A DNA stretch of 64,000 nt, taken from assembly GCA_031417915.1 (NCBI GenBank), contig JANOWN010000005.1, positions 15,848-79,847 on the forward strand, in the 5' to 3' direction. A program made the translations under genes and the position numbers. The DNA is from Methylotenera_A sp031417915 (GTDB taxonomy: Bacteria > Pseudomonadota > Gammaproteobacteria > Burkholderiales > Methylophilaceae). This document shows, one piece after another, positions 22,890-31,472 of this stretch; within the stretch, counting starts at the first letter, position 1, and every line of letters begins with the position of its first letter. Under the pieces are notes generated by a model. The model worked only from the letters and a program-made list of their open reading frames with translations. It did no database searches and was not told the origin of the DNA.

Positions 22890-23687
22890 TTAAGAGAAAA
22901 TTGGCGCTGCAGGCGAGCCAGCAGAAAGCGTGAGCACTTCAAAACCCGTTTCGGTAATGAGGACGGTATGCTCCCACTGTGCCGATAAACTGCGATCTTT
23001 CGTCACAATAGTCCAGCCATCAGGCAGTTGCTTAATGTCGCGCTTACCCGCATTAATCATGGGTTCTATGGTAAAAATCATGCCCGATTTAAGCTTTAAA
23101 CCTTGGCTAGGGCGACCATAGTGCAGCACTTGCGGCTCGGTATGAAATTTTGTGCCAATGCCATGCCCGCAAAACTCGCGCACCACGCTAAAGCCATTTT
23201 TCTCGGCAAAACTTTGAATCGCATAACCAATATCGCCCAAAGTAGCGTCTGGCTTGACTTGTTGGATGCCCAGCCACATAGCTTGATAGGTAATTTCGCT
23301 CAATCTTTTAGCTTGAATCGAAGTTTCGCCGACATGGAACATGCGCGAAGTGTCGCCGTGGTAACCGTCTTTAATCACCGTGATGTCAATATTCACAATG
23401 TCACCATTTTTCAGCAGCTTATCGCCTGGCACGCCGTGGCAAATTTGATGATTCACTGAGGTGCAAATAGACTTGGGATAAGGCGTATGGCCGTCTGGTG
23501 CGTAATTGAGCGGTGCAGGAATCGTTGCTTGCACATTCACCATATAATCATGACAAAGCTGATCGAGCTTTTCAGTTGTTACGCCATGCGCCACAAAAGG
23601 CGTAATATAATCAAGCACTTCAGATGCTAGTCTGCCTGCAATGCGCATGGCAGCGATGTCGTCAGCGTTGTTAATGGTAATTGTCAT
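22890..23687 (-). CDS. map: Methionine aminopeptidase type I
   Basis: Removes the N-terminal methionine after deformylation. The 265 residues carry the five metal ligands: Asp residues in VNIDITVIKDGYHGD, His in GHGIG, Glu in FTIEPMI, and Glu in WEHTVLI. It is followed directly by glnD (TAA then ATG, no gap). In many relatives map lies upstream of rpsB with a TonB gene absent; here a receptor gene pair separates them. Confidence 0.97.
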   Translation of the reverse strand: MTITINNADDIAAMRIAGRLASEVLDYITPFVAHGVTTEKLDQLCHDYMVNVQATIPAPLNYAPDGHTPYPKSICTSVNHQICHGVPGDKLLKNGDIVNIDITVIKDGYHGDTSRMFHVGETSIQAKRLSEITYQAMWLGIQQVKPDATLGDIGYAIQSFAEKNGFSVVREFCGHGIGTKFHTEPQVLHYGRPSQGLKLKSGMIFTIEPMINAGKRDIKQLPDGWTIVTKDRSLSAQWEHTVLITETGFEVLTLSAGSPAAPIFS

Positions 23688-23724
23688 TTGCTTAAAAATG
23701 GAATGTAGTGATTGTGTTATTTTA

Positions 23725-23754
23725 GCATAGCCAACATGGTCGTGTTGGCTATGC
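23725..23754. terminator. Strong hairpin between the TonB receptor and map
   Basis: GCATAGCCAACA pairs perfectly with TGTTGGCTATGC around a 6-nt loop (12-bp stem). It lies downstream of the receptor gene and upstream of map, both on the minus strand. No T-run follows on that strand, so it may not be an intrinsic terminator. Confidence 0.55.
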
Positions 23755-23782
23755 AGCAGCTAACTTTATATCTTAAGCTTTG

Positions 23783-25861
23783 CTAAAAATCGGCACGTGC
23801 GCCAATTAATAATGACCTTTCGCCAGCTGGTGAAATATCTTTTAATATCGATGCATGCTCACGAATTTCTTGGTTGAGTAAGTTATTGGCTTTAGCAAAC
23901 AATTCAATATTCAGCTTTCCAGTATTTATCAGAGAGCCTAGCTTGTAGGCGACAAGCGCGCTTACATCGGTATAGCCATCAGTTGTGAGCTCATTATCTG
24001 CAGTACGATTCTGCTTAAATGCATGTAGTGCGTCTAAGCGGGCATTAAAGCTGCCAAGTTGATATTGCAGACCAGCACCTAAACGTAGTGGCGAAATACG
24101 TGGCAAGTAATCACCAGTGCGCGTATTGGTGGCATGTACATAATCACCACGCAAGTTTAAATTGAGGTTATCGGCGATATTAAATTTACCTTCCGCTTCA
24201 ACACCTTTAAATACAGCAGGCACAGCTAAAAAACGGGCTTCGGGCAAGCCGGTTATCGGTTCAATGTTGCCCGTGTTAAAAGTACCAATAAAGTTGCTAA
24301 AGCGCGTGTAGTACGCGCCAACACTCAATGAGTCTTTACCTTCTTTCCAGCGCAGCTGTGTATCAATGCCGTTAGAGCGTTCTTTGCTAAAGCTGCTATC
24401 ACCCACTTCAAATTGACCAGTCGCGATGTGCGCACCATTGGCATAAAGCTCAAAATAGCTAGGTGCGCGCTCGTTGTGAGATAGATTGCTGGTAAGCGAC
24501 CAATTGCTATTTAAGCTGTATAAACCGCCCAGCGCTAAGTTGTTAGTATTAAAGCTATTGTCTTGGCCAGCACCAAAATTAGCATCAGCACTAGAATCGA
24601 CTGAAGTATGGCCTAAACGCGCACCAAAAGTTATTTTACTAGCATCAATTGGTAGCTCTTCGTACACATATAGCGATTTGTTTTGCGTATTAACACTCGG
24701 CACAAAAGCCTCTGCACCCAAAGCAGAAAAGGTTATGTTATCAAATTGAAAACCAAGCACACCTTTTACATTGCCTATAGGTGCGTGCCCCGCTTCAATG
24801 CTGCCTTCTACACCGCGGTTTTTAAATGTAGTGCCAACCACACCACTTTCTAGCTCTTTATGAATGTAATCAGTATGCGCCATGCGAAATTTTACCCGAT
24901 TAAACACATTACCAAGCCCTGAATTGCCAAAGCCAGTAAATTCACTGGCAACATCCCAACGGTCACTTTTCATATCAATGCGAACGGCTTCTTCTGCCAC
25001 TGTGCCGTAGTTATTGTTGAGCGTGGAATAGGACGCGCCGATATAGCCGTTATCAAAGGTGAGTGATGCACCTACCGCACCACCATCACCATCTGAGCTG
25101 CTATTAACCAGCTTGCCTTTATTGTCACGTAAGGTGCCATCTGCATTACTTTTACGGCTTGAAACGGCAAAACTAGGAATATCTAAATCATCGGTTTTAC
25201 GTTTGTAGGCATCGCCATGAATGGCAAATTGGCCATTGCCAACATCCACCACTAAAGCACCATTACGTTGATTCTCTGCGCCACCAAAGCGCGCTTCTGT
25301 GCGGCCGATAACACCATCTAATTTTTCAGTTGGAATGCGGTGATCAATCGCGTTGACTACACCGCCAACAGCACTGCCGCCATATAAAAGTGCAGCTGGG
25401 CCACGCACCACATCTATTTGCTCAATAATTAGCGGGTCTATGCCCACTGCATGGTCAAAACTTAAACTGGATGCGTCTAAAATACCCACGCCATTTTGCA
25501 TGATTTTAACGCGCTCAGCATCCAGCCCGCGTATCACAGGGCGCGAAGCATTTGGGCCAAACTGAGTAGCGGTTACGCCTGGTATGCCATTGAGTGTTTC
25601 GCCTAGCGTGCCTGCTCGGCGTAAGCTTAGCTCTCGGCCATTTAGTACTGTTACAGGCACAACCAGCTCATCTGAGCCTACCCCTAATGGGTTGCCTGTG
25701 ACAGCAACAGGTGCTAAATTAATTTTGGTAGGCACTTCGCTGGTTTCTGCAGCGTATGCGTGATGAATAAATAAACTAGTAAGGGCTAAAAATAGTGGTT
25801 TAAGCGCAAATAATGCGCGCACCTGTGTTGGGTGTGCCCGTGTTGGGTGTAAGTGGTGCAT
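23783..25861 (-). CDS. TonB-dependent outer-membrane receptor, ZnuD-like
   Basis: About 692 residues with a signal peptide ending HHAYA, a plug domain (TLGETLNGIPGVTATQFGPNASRP, then DVVRGPAALLYGGSAVGGVVN) and a 22-strand barrel ending in the aromatic GARADF. The plug phrase FDHAVGIDPLIIEQIDVVRG is characteristic of the zinc receptor ZnuD group, so zinc uptake is the best guess. ATG 25861 has GAGGA upstream and fits better than a start 33 nt earlier. The His/Cys-containing small gene upstream on the same strand supports a metal role. No Zur box was recognised. Confidence 0.88.
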   Translation of the reverse strand: MHHLHPTRAHPTQVRALFALKPLFLALTSLFIHHAYAAETSEVPTKINLAPVAVTGNPLGVGSDELVVPVTVLNGRELSLRRAGTLGETLNGIPGVTATQFGPNASRPVIRGLDAERVKIMQNGVGILDASSLSFDHAVGIDPLIIEQIDVVRGPAALLYGGSAVGGVVNAIDHRIPTEKLDGVIGRTEARFGGAENQRNGALVVDVGNGQFAIHGDAYKRKTDDLDIPSFAVSSRKSNADGTLRDNKGKLVNSSSDGDGGAVGASLTFDNGYIGASYSTLNNNYGTVAEEAVRIDMKSDRWDVASEFTGFGNSGLGNVFNRVKFRMAHTDYIHKELESGVVGTTFKNRGVEGSIEAGHAPIGNVKGVLGFQFDNITFSALGAEAFVPSVNTQNKSLYVYEELPIDASKITFGARLGHTSVDSSADANFGAGQDNSFNTNNLALGGLYSLNSNWSLTSNLSHNERAPSYFELYANGAHIATGQFEVGDSSFSKERSNGIDTQLRWKEGKDSLSVGAYYTRFSNFIGTFNTGNIEPITGLPEARFLAVPAVFKGVEAEGKFNIADNLNLNLRGDYVHATNTRTGDYLPRISPLRLGAGLQYQLGSFNARLDALHAFKQNRTADNELTTDGYTDVSALVAYKLGSLINTGKLNIELFAKANNLLNQEIREHASILKDISPAGERSLLIGARADF

Positions 25862-25889
25862 GATAAATTCCTCAAAAAATAGTAATAAA

Positions 25890-25914
25890 AGCAAGCGCTT
25901 AAATTAAGCTTGCT
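25890..25914. promoter_or_regulatory. Near-palindrome between the small His/Cys gene and the receptor
   Basis: AGCAA-GC-GCTTAAATTAAGC-TTGCT: the core GCTTAA-A-TTAAGC is a perfect palindrome and outer AGCAA/TTGCT arms pair with a 2-nt bulge. It lies in the 66-nt gap before the receptor. It could be an operator or an attenuating hairpin. Confidence 0.45.
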
Positions 25915-25927
25915 GAAAAATAAATAT

Positions 25928-26290
25928 TTAAGAGGCTTGAGGTGGGGCGCGGGCTGCGTAAGCAGTGTGGGTAAGTGATGAATAACTTTGGTGATTGAAC
26001 GCAGTTGCTACAAATTCGGTTGCGGCCAAATGAAATACAATAGGTTGCGTCTGTAAGCCACTAGCCACTTCGGCGTAACTAATACATTGTGCGCATTGGC
26101 CATTATGTGTAGTTTTATCTTGTTGGCTTGGGTCTTGCTGACTATGCTTAGCATAATCTTGAATATGGCTTATTTCATGCGTTACTGAGCCTATTTGCGC
26201 AAAAGCAAATAGTAAAATTAAGGCAAAATTGGCAGCAAAACGCTTAAACATAAGTGACAAGATAACAGAAAATTTATTTAGTTTAAACAT
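25928..26290 (-). CDS. Small His/Cys membrane-anchored protein (DUF2946-like)
   Basis: A 120-residue protein with one N-terminal hydrophobic segment (about residues 18-37), then THEISH, a histidine/glutamine-rich linker, CAQC and a C-terminal ARAPP. This pattern resembles DUF2946 proteins, small exported proteins often encoded beside metal transport genes. The assignment is by pattern only. It is upstream of and on the same strand as the ZnuD-like receptor, so a joint role in metal handling is likely. The start could be the second Met (codon 14). Confidence 0.6.
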   Translation of the reverse strand: MFKLNKFSVILSLMFKRFAANFALILLFAFAQIGSVTHEISHIQDYAKHSQQDPSQQDKTTHNGQCAQCISYAEVASGLQTQPIVFHLAATEFVATAFNHQSYSSLTHTAYAARAPPQAS

Positions 26291-26423
26291 TTTATTTTGA
26301 TTCGCCAGAAGCCAATGTGGATGCGGTTACTGTGCCACAACTAGCATTAGTAAGGGTTGCAGGGAATTTGTGAGCATATTTAAAAAAGTACATATTTTGT
26401 AGGTGGTTTTTTGTAAATCTTCA

Positions 26424-26452
26424 TTGAATAACAACATTAATTTAGTTATAAT
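26424..26452 (+). promoter_or_regulatory. Sigma-70 promoter of rpsB
   Basis: TTGAAT (26424-26429), a 17-nt spacer and TATAAT (26447-26452) with a CGCGCC discriminator, as for stringently controlled ribosomal genes. The leader is about 120 nt. Confidence 0.85.
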
Positions 26453-26496
26453 CGCGCCTCTTAAGTAGCAATCACGCTAATTTAAGTAAAATCAAT

Positions 26497-26548
26497 GCAT
26501 CGCCCCGTACAGGGTGTTCACCTTTAAGGTGAATATTGTGGGCGAATG
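26497..26548 (+). promoter_or_regulatory. rpsB leader stem structure (S2 autoregulation candidate)
   Basis: CATCGCCC (26498-26505) pairs with GGGCGAATG (26540-26548), enclosing a perfect hairpin TTCACC-TTTAA-GGTGAA (26517-26533). Structured rpsB leaders bound by S2 are known in proteobacteria; the arrangement fits one, but the family was not verified. Confidence 0.55.
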
Positions 26549-26578
26549 TAATGTTTAACCCTTACATGGAGTAATACA

Positions 26579-27346
26579 ATGTCAGTTACTATGCGTCAAA
26601 TGCTTGAGGCCGGTGTTCACTTTGGCCACCAAACTCGTTATTGGAACCCGAAAATGGCTGAGTACATTTTTGGCGACCGCAACAAAATTCATATTGTAAA
26701 CCTTGAAAAAACCTTGCCATTGTTTGAAGATGCGCTTAAATACACGCGCACATTGGCAGCTAACAAGGGTCGTATTTTATTCGTGGGCACTAAACGCCAA
26801 GCCCGCGATATCGTCAAAGAAGAAGCAGAGCGCGCAGGCTGTTCTTACGTCAATCACCGTTGGTTAGGAGGTATGCTAACTAATTTCAAAACAGTAAAAC
26901 AATCTATCAAACGTTTGCACGATTTTGATGCAATGCTACTAGATGGCAGCTTAGAAAAATTCGGCAAAAAAGAAGCGCTTGGTTATAAACGCGAAATCGA
27001 AAAATTAGAGCGTTCAATCGGCGGTATTAAAGATATGGGTGGCTTGCCAGACGCGATTTTCATTATCGACGTGGGTCATGAAAGCGGCGCGATTACGGAA
27101 GCGCAAAAATTGGGCATTCCAGTGATTGGCATTGTCGATACTAACAATTCGCCAGACGGCGTAGCTTATGTGATTCCAGGCAACGATGATTCTAGCCGTG
27201 CTATTCGTTTATATGCACGCGGCATGGCCGATGCGGTGTTAGATGGTCGCGCTAATGCGATTACTGAGCTGGTGAAATCTGCCAAAGAAGAAGAGATTGT
27301 AGAAGTGGCTAACGTAGCTGAAGTCGCAGAAGCTGCAGCCGAGTAA
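26579..27346 (+). CDS. rpsB: 30S ribosomal protein uS2
   Basis: A 255-residue small-subunit protein needed for S1 assembly. It begins MSVTMRQMLEAGVHFGHQTRYWNP and contains FVGTKRQARDIV, RWLGGMLTNFKT and PDAIFIIDVGHE, all typical. Its acidic/alanine tail (EVANVAEVAEAAAE) is normal. It opens the rpsB-tsf-pyrH-frr series and has its own strong promoter and structured leader. Confidence 0.98.
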   Translation: MSVTMRQMLEAGVHFGHQTRYWNPKMAEYIFGDRNKIHIVNLEKTLPLFEDALKYTRTLAANKGRILFVGTKRQARDIVKEEAERAGCSYVNHRWLGGMLTNFKTVKQSIKRLHDFDAMLLDGSLEKFGKKEALGYKREIEKLERSIGGIKDMGGLPDAIFIIDVGHESGAITEAQKLGIPVIGIVDTNNSPDGVAYVIPGNDDSSRAIRLYARGMADAVLDGRANAITELVKSAKEEEIVEVANVAEVAEAAAE

Positions 27347-27356
27347 TCAACACAAG

Positions 27357-27384
27357 CAAAAAAGGGGCGTATAGCCCCTTTTTC
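27357..27384 (+). terminator. Terminator/attenuator between rpsB and tsf
   Basis: AAAAAAGGGGC-GTATA-GCCCCTTTTT: a stem of 10 bp with a T-run, in the 70-nt rpsB-tsf gap. Partial termination here would lower tsf relative to rpsB. Confidence 0.88.
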
Positions 27385-27416
27385 TATTTGAAAATATTAG
27401 TTTTTAGGAGTTAAAA

Positions 27417-28304
27417 ATGGCTGAAAGTATAATTGAAATCACGGCAAGCATGGTAAAAGAGTTACGTGAGCGCACCGATGCGCCGATGATGGATTGCAAA
27501 AAAGCACTTACTGAGGCCGATGGCGACTCAGCGCGCGCAGAAGAAATTTTACGGGTACGTTTTGGTAACAAAGCCAGCAAGGCTGCAGGCCGCGTGGCTG
27601 CTGAAGGTACAGTAGGTGTTTCAATTACTGCTGATGGCAAATCTGGCGCGATGATTGAAGTGAACTCTGAAACTGACTTTTGTGCAAAAAACGAAGATTT
27701 TTTGAAATTTGTAAACGAATTAGCTGGCATTGTTGCTACCAGTAACGCGGCAGATATTGCTGCCGTAAACGCCTTACCTATGCGTGACGCTACGGTTGAA
27801 GAAACGCGCGCACAATTGGTTGGTAAGATTGGCGAGAACATCACGCCACGTAGATTTGTGAAAATCAATGCAAAAGGCAAACTCGCGAGCTACATTCACG
27901 GCAGTAAAATTGGCGTGTTGATCGATTTGGTTGGCGGTGATGACACATTGGCAAAAGACATTGCCATGCATATTGCAGCGGCAAAACCAAAATCATTGGA
28001 TGCATCTGGCATTTCAAAAGACTTAATTGATGCAGAGCGCCGTGTCGCAGTTGAAAAAGCTAAAGAAGCTGGTAAGCCAGAAGCCATGCTGGAAAAAATT
28101 GCTGACGGCACTGTAGCGAAATTCTTAAAAGAAGTTACTTTACTCAGCCAAGTGTTTGTTAAAGACGACAAATTTACCATTGAATCTTTATTAAAATCTA
28201 AAAACGCATCAGTGGCATCATTCACCATGTACGTGGTGGGTGAGGGCATCGAGAAGGCTGTAGTAGATTACGCAGCCGAAGTGGCCGCCGCCGCCAAGGT
28301 TTAA
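27417..28304 (+). CDS. tsf: Translation elongation factor Ts
   Basis: The nucleotide exchange factor of EF-Tu, 295 residues. It has the N-terminal UBA-like MVKELRERTDAPMMDCKKAL, the core motif EVNSETDFCAKN and the dimerisation region AAAKPKSLD. TTAGGAG lies 6 nt upstream of the ATG. A strong terminator follows. Confidence 0.98.
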   Translation: MAESIIEITASMVKELRERTDAPMMDCKKALTEADGDSARAEEILRVRFGNKASKAAGRVAAEGTVGVSITADGKSGAMIEVNSETDFCAKNEDFLKFVNELAGIVATSNAADIAAVNALPMRDATVEETRAQLVGKIGENITPRRFVKINAKGKLASYIHGSKIGVLIDLVGGDDTLAKDIAMHIAAAKPKSLDASGISKDLIDAERRVAVEKAKEAGKPEAMLEKIADGTVAKFLKEVTLLSQVFVKDDKFTIESLLKSKNASVASFTMYVVGEGIEKAVVDYAAEVAAAAKV

Positions 28305-28321
28305 AAAACCTGCTGCGAATT

Positions 28322-28352
28322 AAAAAAACGAGCTTTAAGCTCGTTTTTTTTT
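28322..28352 (+). terminator. Intrinsic terminator after tsf
   Basis: AAAAAAACGAGC-TTTAA-GCTCGTTTTTTTTT: a 9-12 bp stem with a long T-run. Confidence 0.93.
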
Positions 28353-28441
28353 CGTCCAAATTTCGATTAAAACCGAGCAAAAACGCCTAGTTTGTGATTA
28401 AATAAGCAAACTCAAATTTGATGGAAGTTTCAAGGTAAAAC

Positions 28442-29155
28442 ATGGCTAAACTCGCATACAAGCGCATTCTGCTCAAACTCTCAGGAGAGGCTTTGATGGG
28501 CGACGATGCTTATGGCATCAACCCCGCGACTATAACTGATATAGTCGAACAAGTGAAAGAAATTGTGGATTTAGGTGTAGAGGTTGGTATTGTGATTGGT
28601 GGTGGTAACATTTTTCGCGGGGTTGCACCAGCGGCAGAAGGCATGGATAGAGCCACTGCCGATTATATGGGCATGCTGGCGACGGTAATGAACGCGTTGG
28701 CGCTGCAGGACGCCATGCGCCATATTGGGGTTGAGGCGCGTGTACAAAGCGCACTGAGTATAGAGTTTGTCGAGCCCTACGTGCGCGCCAAAGCCTTGCG
28801 TGCTCTCGAAAAAGGTCGTGTGGTCATATTTGGCGCAGGTACTGGCAACCCATTTTTTACCACGGATACTGCGGCTGCGCTACGCGGCATGGAAATTGAT
28901 GCAGAAATCGTGCTAAAAGCCACCAAAGTGGATGGAATTTACACCGCCGATCCGAAAAAAGACCCAACAGCCACCAAGTACGAAGCCGTGACCTTTGATG
29001 AAGCAATAGCCAAAAATCTAAAAGTGATGGACGCGACTGCTTTTACGCTGTGTCGCGATCAAAAACTGCCGATCGCGGTGTTTAATATTTTCAAAGTAGG
29101 TGCGTTAAAGCGCGTAGTAATGGGCGAAAATGAAGGTACTAAGGTTATAGTTTGA
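28442..29155 (+). CDS. pyrH: UMP kinase
   Basis: Phosphorylates UMP to UDP in pyrimidine nucleotide synthesis. The 237-residue amino-acid-kinase fold has LKLSGEALMGD, GIVIGGGNIFRG, GMLATVMNALAL, GAGTGNPFFTTDTAAALR and KVDGIYTADPKKDP. It sits in the conserved tsf-pyrH-frr order, though a strong terminator and about 90 nt separate it from tsf. Confidence 0.98.
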   Translation: MAKLAYKRILLKLSGEALMGDDAYGINPATITDIVEQVKEIVDLGVEVGIVIGGGNIFRGVAPAAEGMDRATADYMGMLATVMNALALQDAMRHIGVEARVQSALSIEFVEPYVRAKALRALEKGRVVIFGAGTGNPFFTTDTAAALRGMEIDAEIVLKATKVDGIYTADPKKDPTATKYEAVTFDEAIAKNLKVMDATAFTLCRDQKLPIAVFNIFKVGALKRVVMGENEGTKVIV

Positions 29156-29276
29156 TAAACTTATATTCTGTGCGCATTGCGGTGTTGCGCGCTGCTCGCA
29201 ATCCTCATGGATAACACATACATTCCGGTTGCTGCGCTGCGTGCGCCTAGCACTGCATCACAGACTAAAAGTTTAT
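29155..29276. repeat. Large imperfect palindrome in the pyrH-frr spacer
   Basis: ATAAACTT (29155-29162) matches AAGTTTAT (29269-29276) in inverse, and CTGTG (29168-29172) matches CACAG (29259-29263). Between are GC-rich blocks (GCGCGCTGCTCGCAA, TTGCTGCGCTGCGTGCGC) that can pair in part. It resembles a small mobile or extragenic palindromic element and breaks the otherwise tight pyrH-frr spacing. Confidence 0.5.
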
Positions 29277-29297
29277 AGGATTTATTGGAGTTAACGC

Positions 29298-29855
29298 ATG
29301 TTAGAAGACATTAAAAAAACTACAGATTTAAAAATGCAAAAATCGTTAGAATCGTTAAAAAATGATTTAGCAAAAGTGCGCACAGGCCGCGCCCATATTG
29401 GCTTATTGGATCATGTGATGGTGGAATACTACGGCAGCATGGTGGCGGTGAATCAAGTGGCGAACGTGAATTTGGGCGATTCGCGCACCATTAACGTGCA
29501 ACCTTACGAGAAAAACATGATTGGTAAAGTTGAAAAAGCCATTCGTGATTGTGATTTAGGCCTGAACCCAGCGACCAATGGCGATTTAATTCGTGTGCCA
29601 ATGCCGATGCTGACCGAAGAGCGCAGGCGCGACCTGACCAAAATCGTTCGCGGCGAGGCTGAAAGCGCGAAAGTAGCCATTCGTAACATCCGTCGCGATG
29701 CCAATGACGCACTCAAAAAATTATTGAAGGATAAAGAAATTAGTGAGGATGACGAACGTCGTGCGCAAGATGAAGTGCAAAAGATGACCGATAAAGCGGT
29801 AATAGAAGTCGACAGATTACTGCAAGTTAAAGAAACTGATTTAATGGCAGTCTGA
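29298..29855 (+). CDS. frr: Ribosome recycling factor
   Basis: With EF-G it splits post-termination ribosomes. The 185 residues include LAKVRTGRAHIGLLDHV, NVNLGDSRTINVQPYEK and the hallmark IRVPMPMLTEERRRDLTK and VRNIRRDAND-like region (IRNIRRDANDALKK). Its stop overlaps the uppS start by 1 nt (TGATG). Confidence 0.98.
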   Translation: MLEDIKKTTDLKMQKSLESLKNDLAKVRTGRAHIGLLDHVMVEYYGSMVAVNQVANVNLGDSRTINVQPYEKNMIGKVEKAIRDCDLGLNPATNGDLIRVPMPMLTEERRRDLTKIVRGEAESAKVAIRNIRRDANDALKKLLKDKEISEDDERRAQDEVQKMTDKAVIEVDRLLQVKETDLMAV

Positions 29856-30610
29856 TGGGTTTATTTTCTAGCTCCACGCAGATAATCCCCGATACAGGCG
29901 AGATTCCCAATCATATTGCTGTGATTATGGATGGCAATGGTCGATGGGCTAGGAAGCGCTTTCTACCTAGGGTTGCAGGGCATAAGCGTGGTGTAGAAAC
30001 GGTGCGCGATTTGGTGAAACAATGCGCATTGCTGAATGTGAAATATCTTACGTTATTTGCTTTTAGCAGCGAAAATTGGCGTCGACCAGATGACGAAGTG
30101 TCATTTTTGATGGGTTTGTTTATGGATGCGCTTAAGCGCGAAGTAGCCAAGTTGCACGAAAATAATATACGACTCGTATTAATCGGCGATCGTAGCCGTT
30201 TTAGCAAAGAGCTAGTGAAGCAAATCAAAATCTCCGAAAAACTCACTGCAAAAAACACAGGTTTAACGCTAACAATCGCCGCTAATTACGGTGGCCGTTG
30301 GGATATATTGCAAGCGACGAACAAAATGATTACTAAGAATCCAGAACAGACGGAACCCTTTCTAGAGACAGATTTGACGCCATATTTGGCGATGAGCTAT
30401 GCGCCTGAGCCCGATTTATTTATCCGCACTGGCGGTGAGAAGCGCGTGAGCAATTTTTTACTTTGGCAATTGGCTTATGCTGAATTTTATTTTACCGATA
30501 CGCTGTGGCCAGATTTTGACGACGAGGCATTTCAAGCCGCAATTAAATCTTATCAACAACGCGAACGCCGTTTTGGCCGCACTAGCGAACAATTAACCAA
30601 TAATGCCTAG
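29855..30610 (+). CDS. uppS: Undecaprenyl diphosphate synthase
   Basis: Adds isopentenyl units to farnesyl diphosphate to give the C55 lipid carrier for peptidoglycan and O-antigen. The 251 residues have the catalytic MDGNGRWA (Asp26), AGHKRGVETV, FSSENWRRP and the C-terminal PEPDLFIRTGGEKRVSNFLLWQ region. It overlaps frr by 1 nt and precedes cdsA. Confidence 0.97.
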   Translation: MGLFSSSTQIIPDTGEIPNHIAVIMDGNGRWARKRFLPRVAGHKRGVETVRDLVKQCALLNVKYLTLFAFSSENWRRPDDEVSFLMGLFMDALKREVAKLHENNIRLVLIGDRSRFSKELVKQIKISEKLTAKNTGLTLTIAANYGGRWDILQATNKMITKNPEQTEPFLETDLTPYLAMSYAPEPDLFIRTGGEKRVSNFLLWQLAYAEFYFTDTLWPDFDDEAFQAAIKSYQQRERRFGRTSEQLTNNA

Positions 30611-30636
30611 CCCTTTATATATGCGAAACTTTTTTT

Positions 30637-31470
30637 ATGCTTAAGACGCGCATCATTACCGCGCTGGTACTGGTTGCTGGCTTTATTCCTGCGCTGTTTA
30701 AGCTGCCAAATTTTTATTGGGCGGTGGCCATGTTGGTGGTGACGCTGCTGGCGTTGCGCGAGTGGGCGAGCATGGTCGGCTTTAACAAAAAGCAAATTTA
30801 CGGCTATTTAGCAATTTCTATGTTGGCTGGTTTTTTTGTGCTGACGCGGCTGTGGAATAACAATTTGCACCACTTCTTTTTTCAGTCACTGTTTATTTTC
30901 TCGTTTGTGGCGCTGTTCTGGACACTCATTGTGCCAATTTGGCTGGTAAACCATTTTAAAATGAACAACATTATTGCTAAAGCGCTTTTGGGCTGGCTGC
31001 TCATGTTGCCGCTATGGCTGGCGTTGATTTGCGCGAAGATTGTCGATCCGATGTTGGTTTTAGTATTGCTTGCAACTATTTGGATTGCCGATAGCGCGGC
31101 TTATTTTGCGGGTAAAAACTTTGGCAAACACAAACTTGCGCCGAATATCAGCCCTAAAAAAACTTGGGAGGGCGTAGCTGGCGCGCTCATTGGCGTGACG
31201 ATTTTCGGTGCGATTTTACACTTTGGTTTTGATGTTAAGAGCCCCGCCATTTTTCCTGCGCTTTGGATTATCACGGGCTTTGGCGTGATTGGCGATTTGT
31301 TCGAATCGCTGATGAAGCGTCAAGCTAATATCAAAGATAGCGGCGATTTGTTGCCAGGTCACGGCGGCATTTTAGATCGTATTGACGGCATTATTCCTAG
31401 CCTGCCGATTGCGATTTTGATGATTTATGCTTACAACTATGCCAGTAATTTTTTTGGAGCGGTGGGCTAA
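30637..31470 (+). CDS. cdsA: Phosphatidate cytidylyltransferase
   Basis: A polytopic inner-membrane enzyme (277 residues, about 7-8 hydrophobic helices) that makes CDP-diacylglycerol from phosphatidate and CTP. The CDP-diglyceride synthetase signature is present: SPKKTWEGVAG and GDLFESLMKRQANIKDSGDLLPGHGGILDRIDG. Confidence 0.96.
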   Translation: MLKTRIITALVLVAGFIPALFKLPNFYWAVAMLVVTLLALREWASMVGFNKKQIYGYLAISMLAGFFVLTRLWNNNLHHFFFQSLFIFSFVALFWTLIVPIWLVNHFKMNNIIAKALLGWLLMLPLWLALICAKIVDPMLVLVLLATIWIADSAAYFAGKNFGKHKLAPNISPKKTWEGVAGALIGVTIFGAILHFGFDVKSPAIFPALWIITGFGVIGDLFESLMKRQANIKDSGDLLPGHGGILDRIDGIIPSLPIAILMIYAYNYASNFFGAVG

Positions 31471-31472
31471 AA

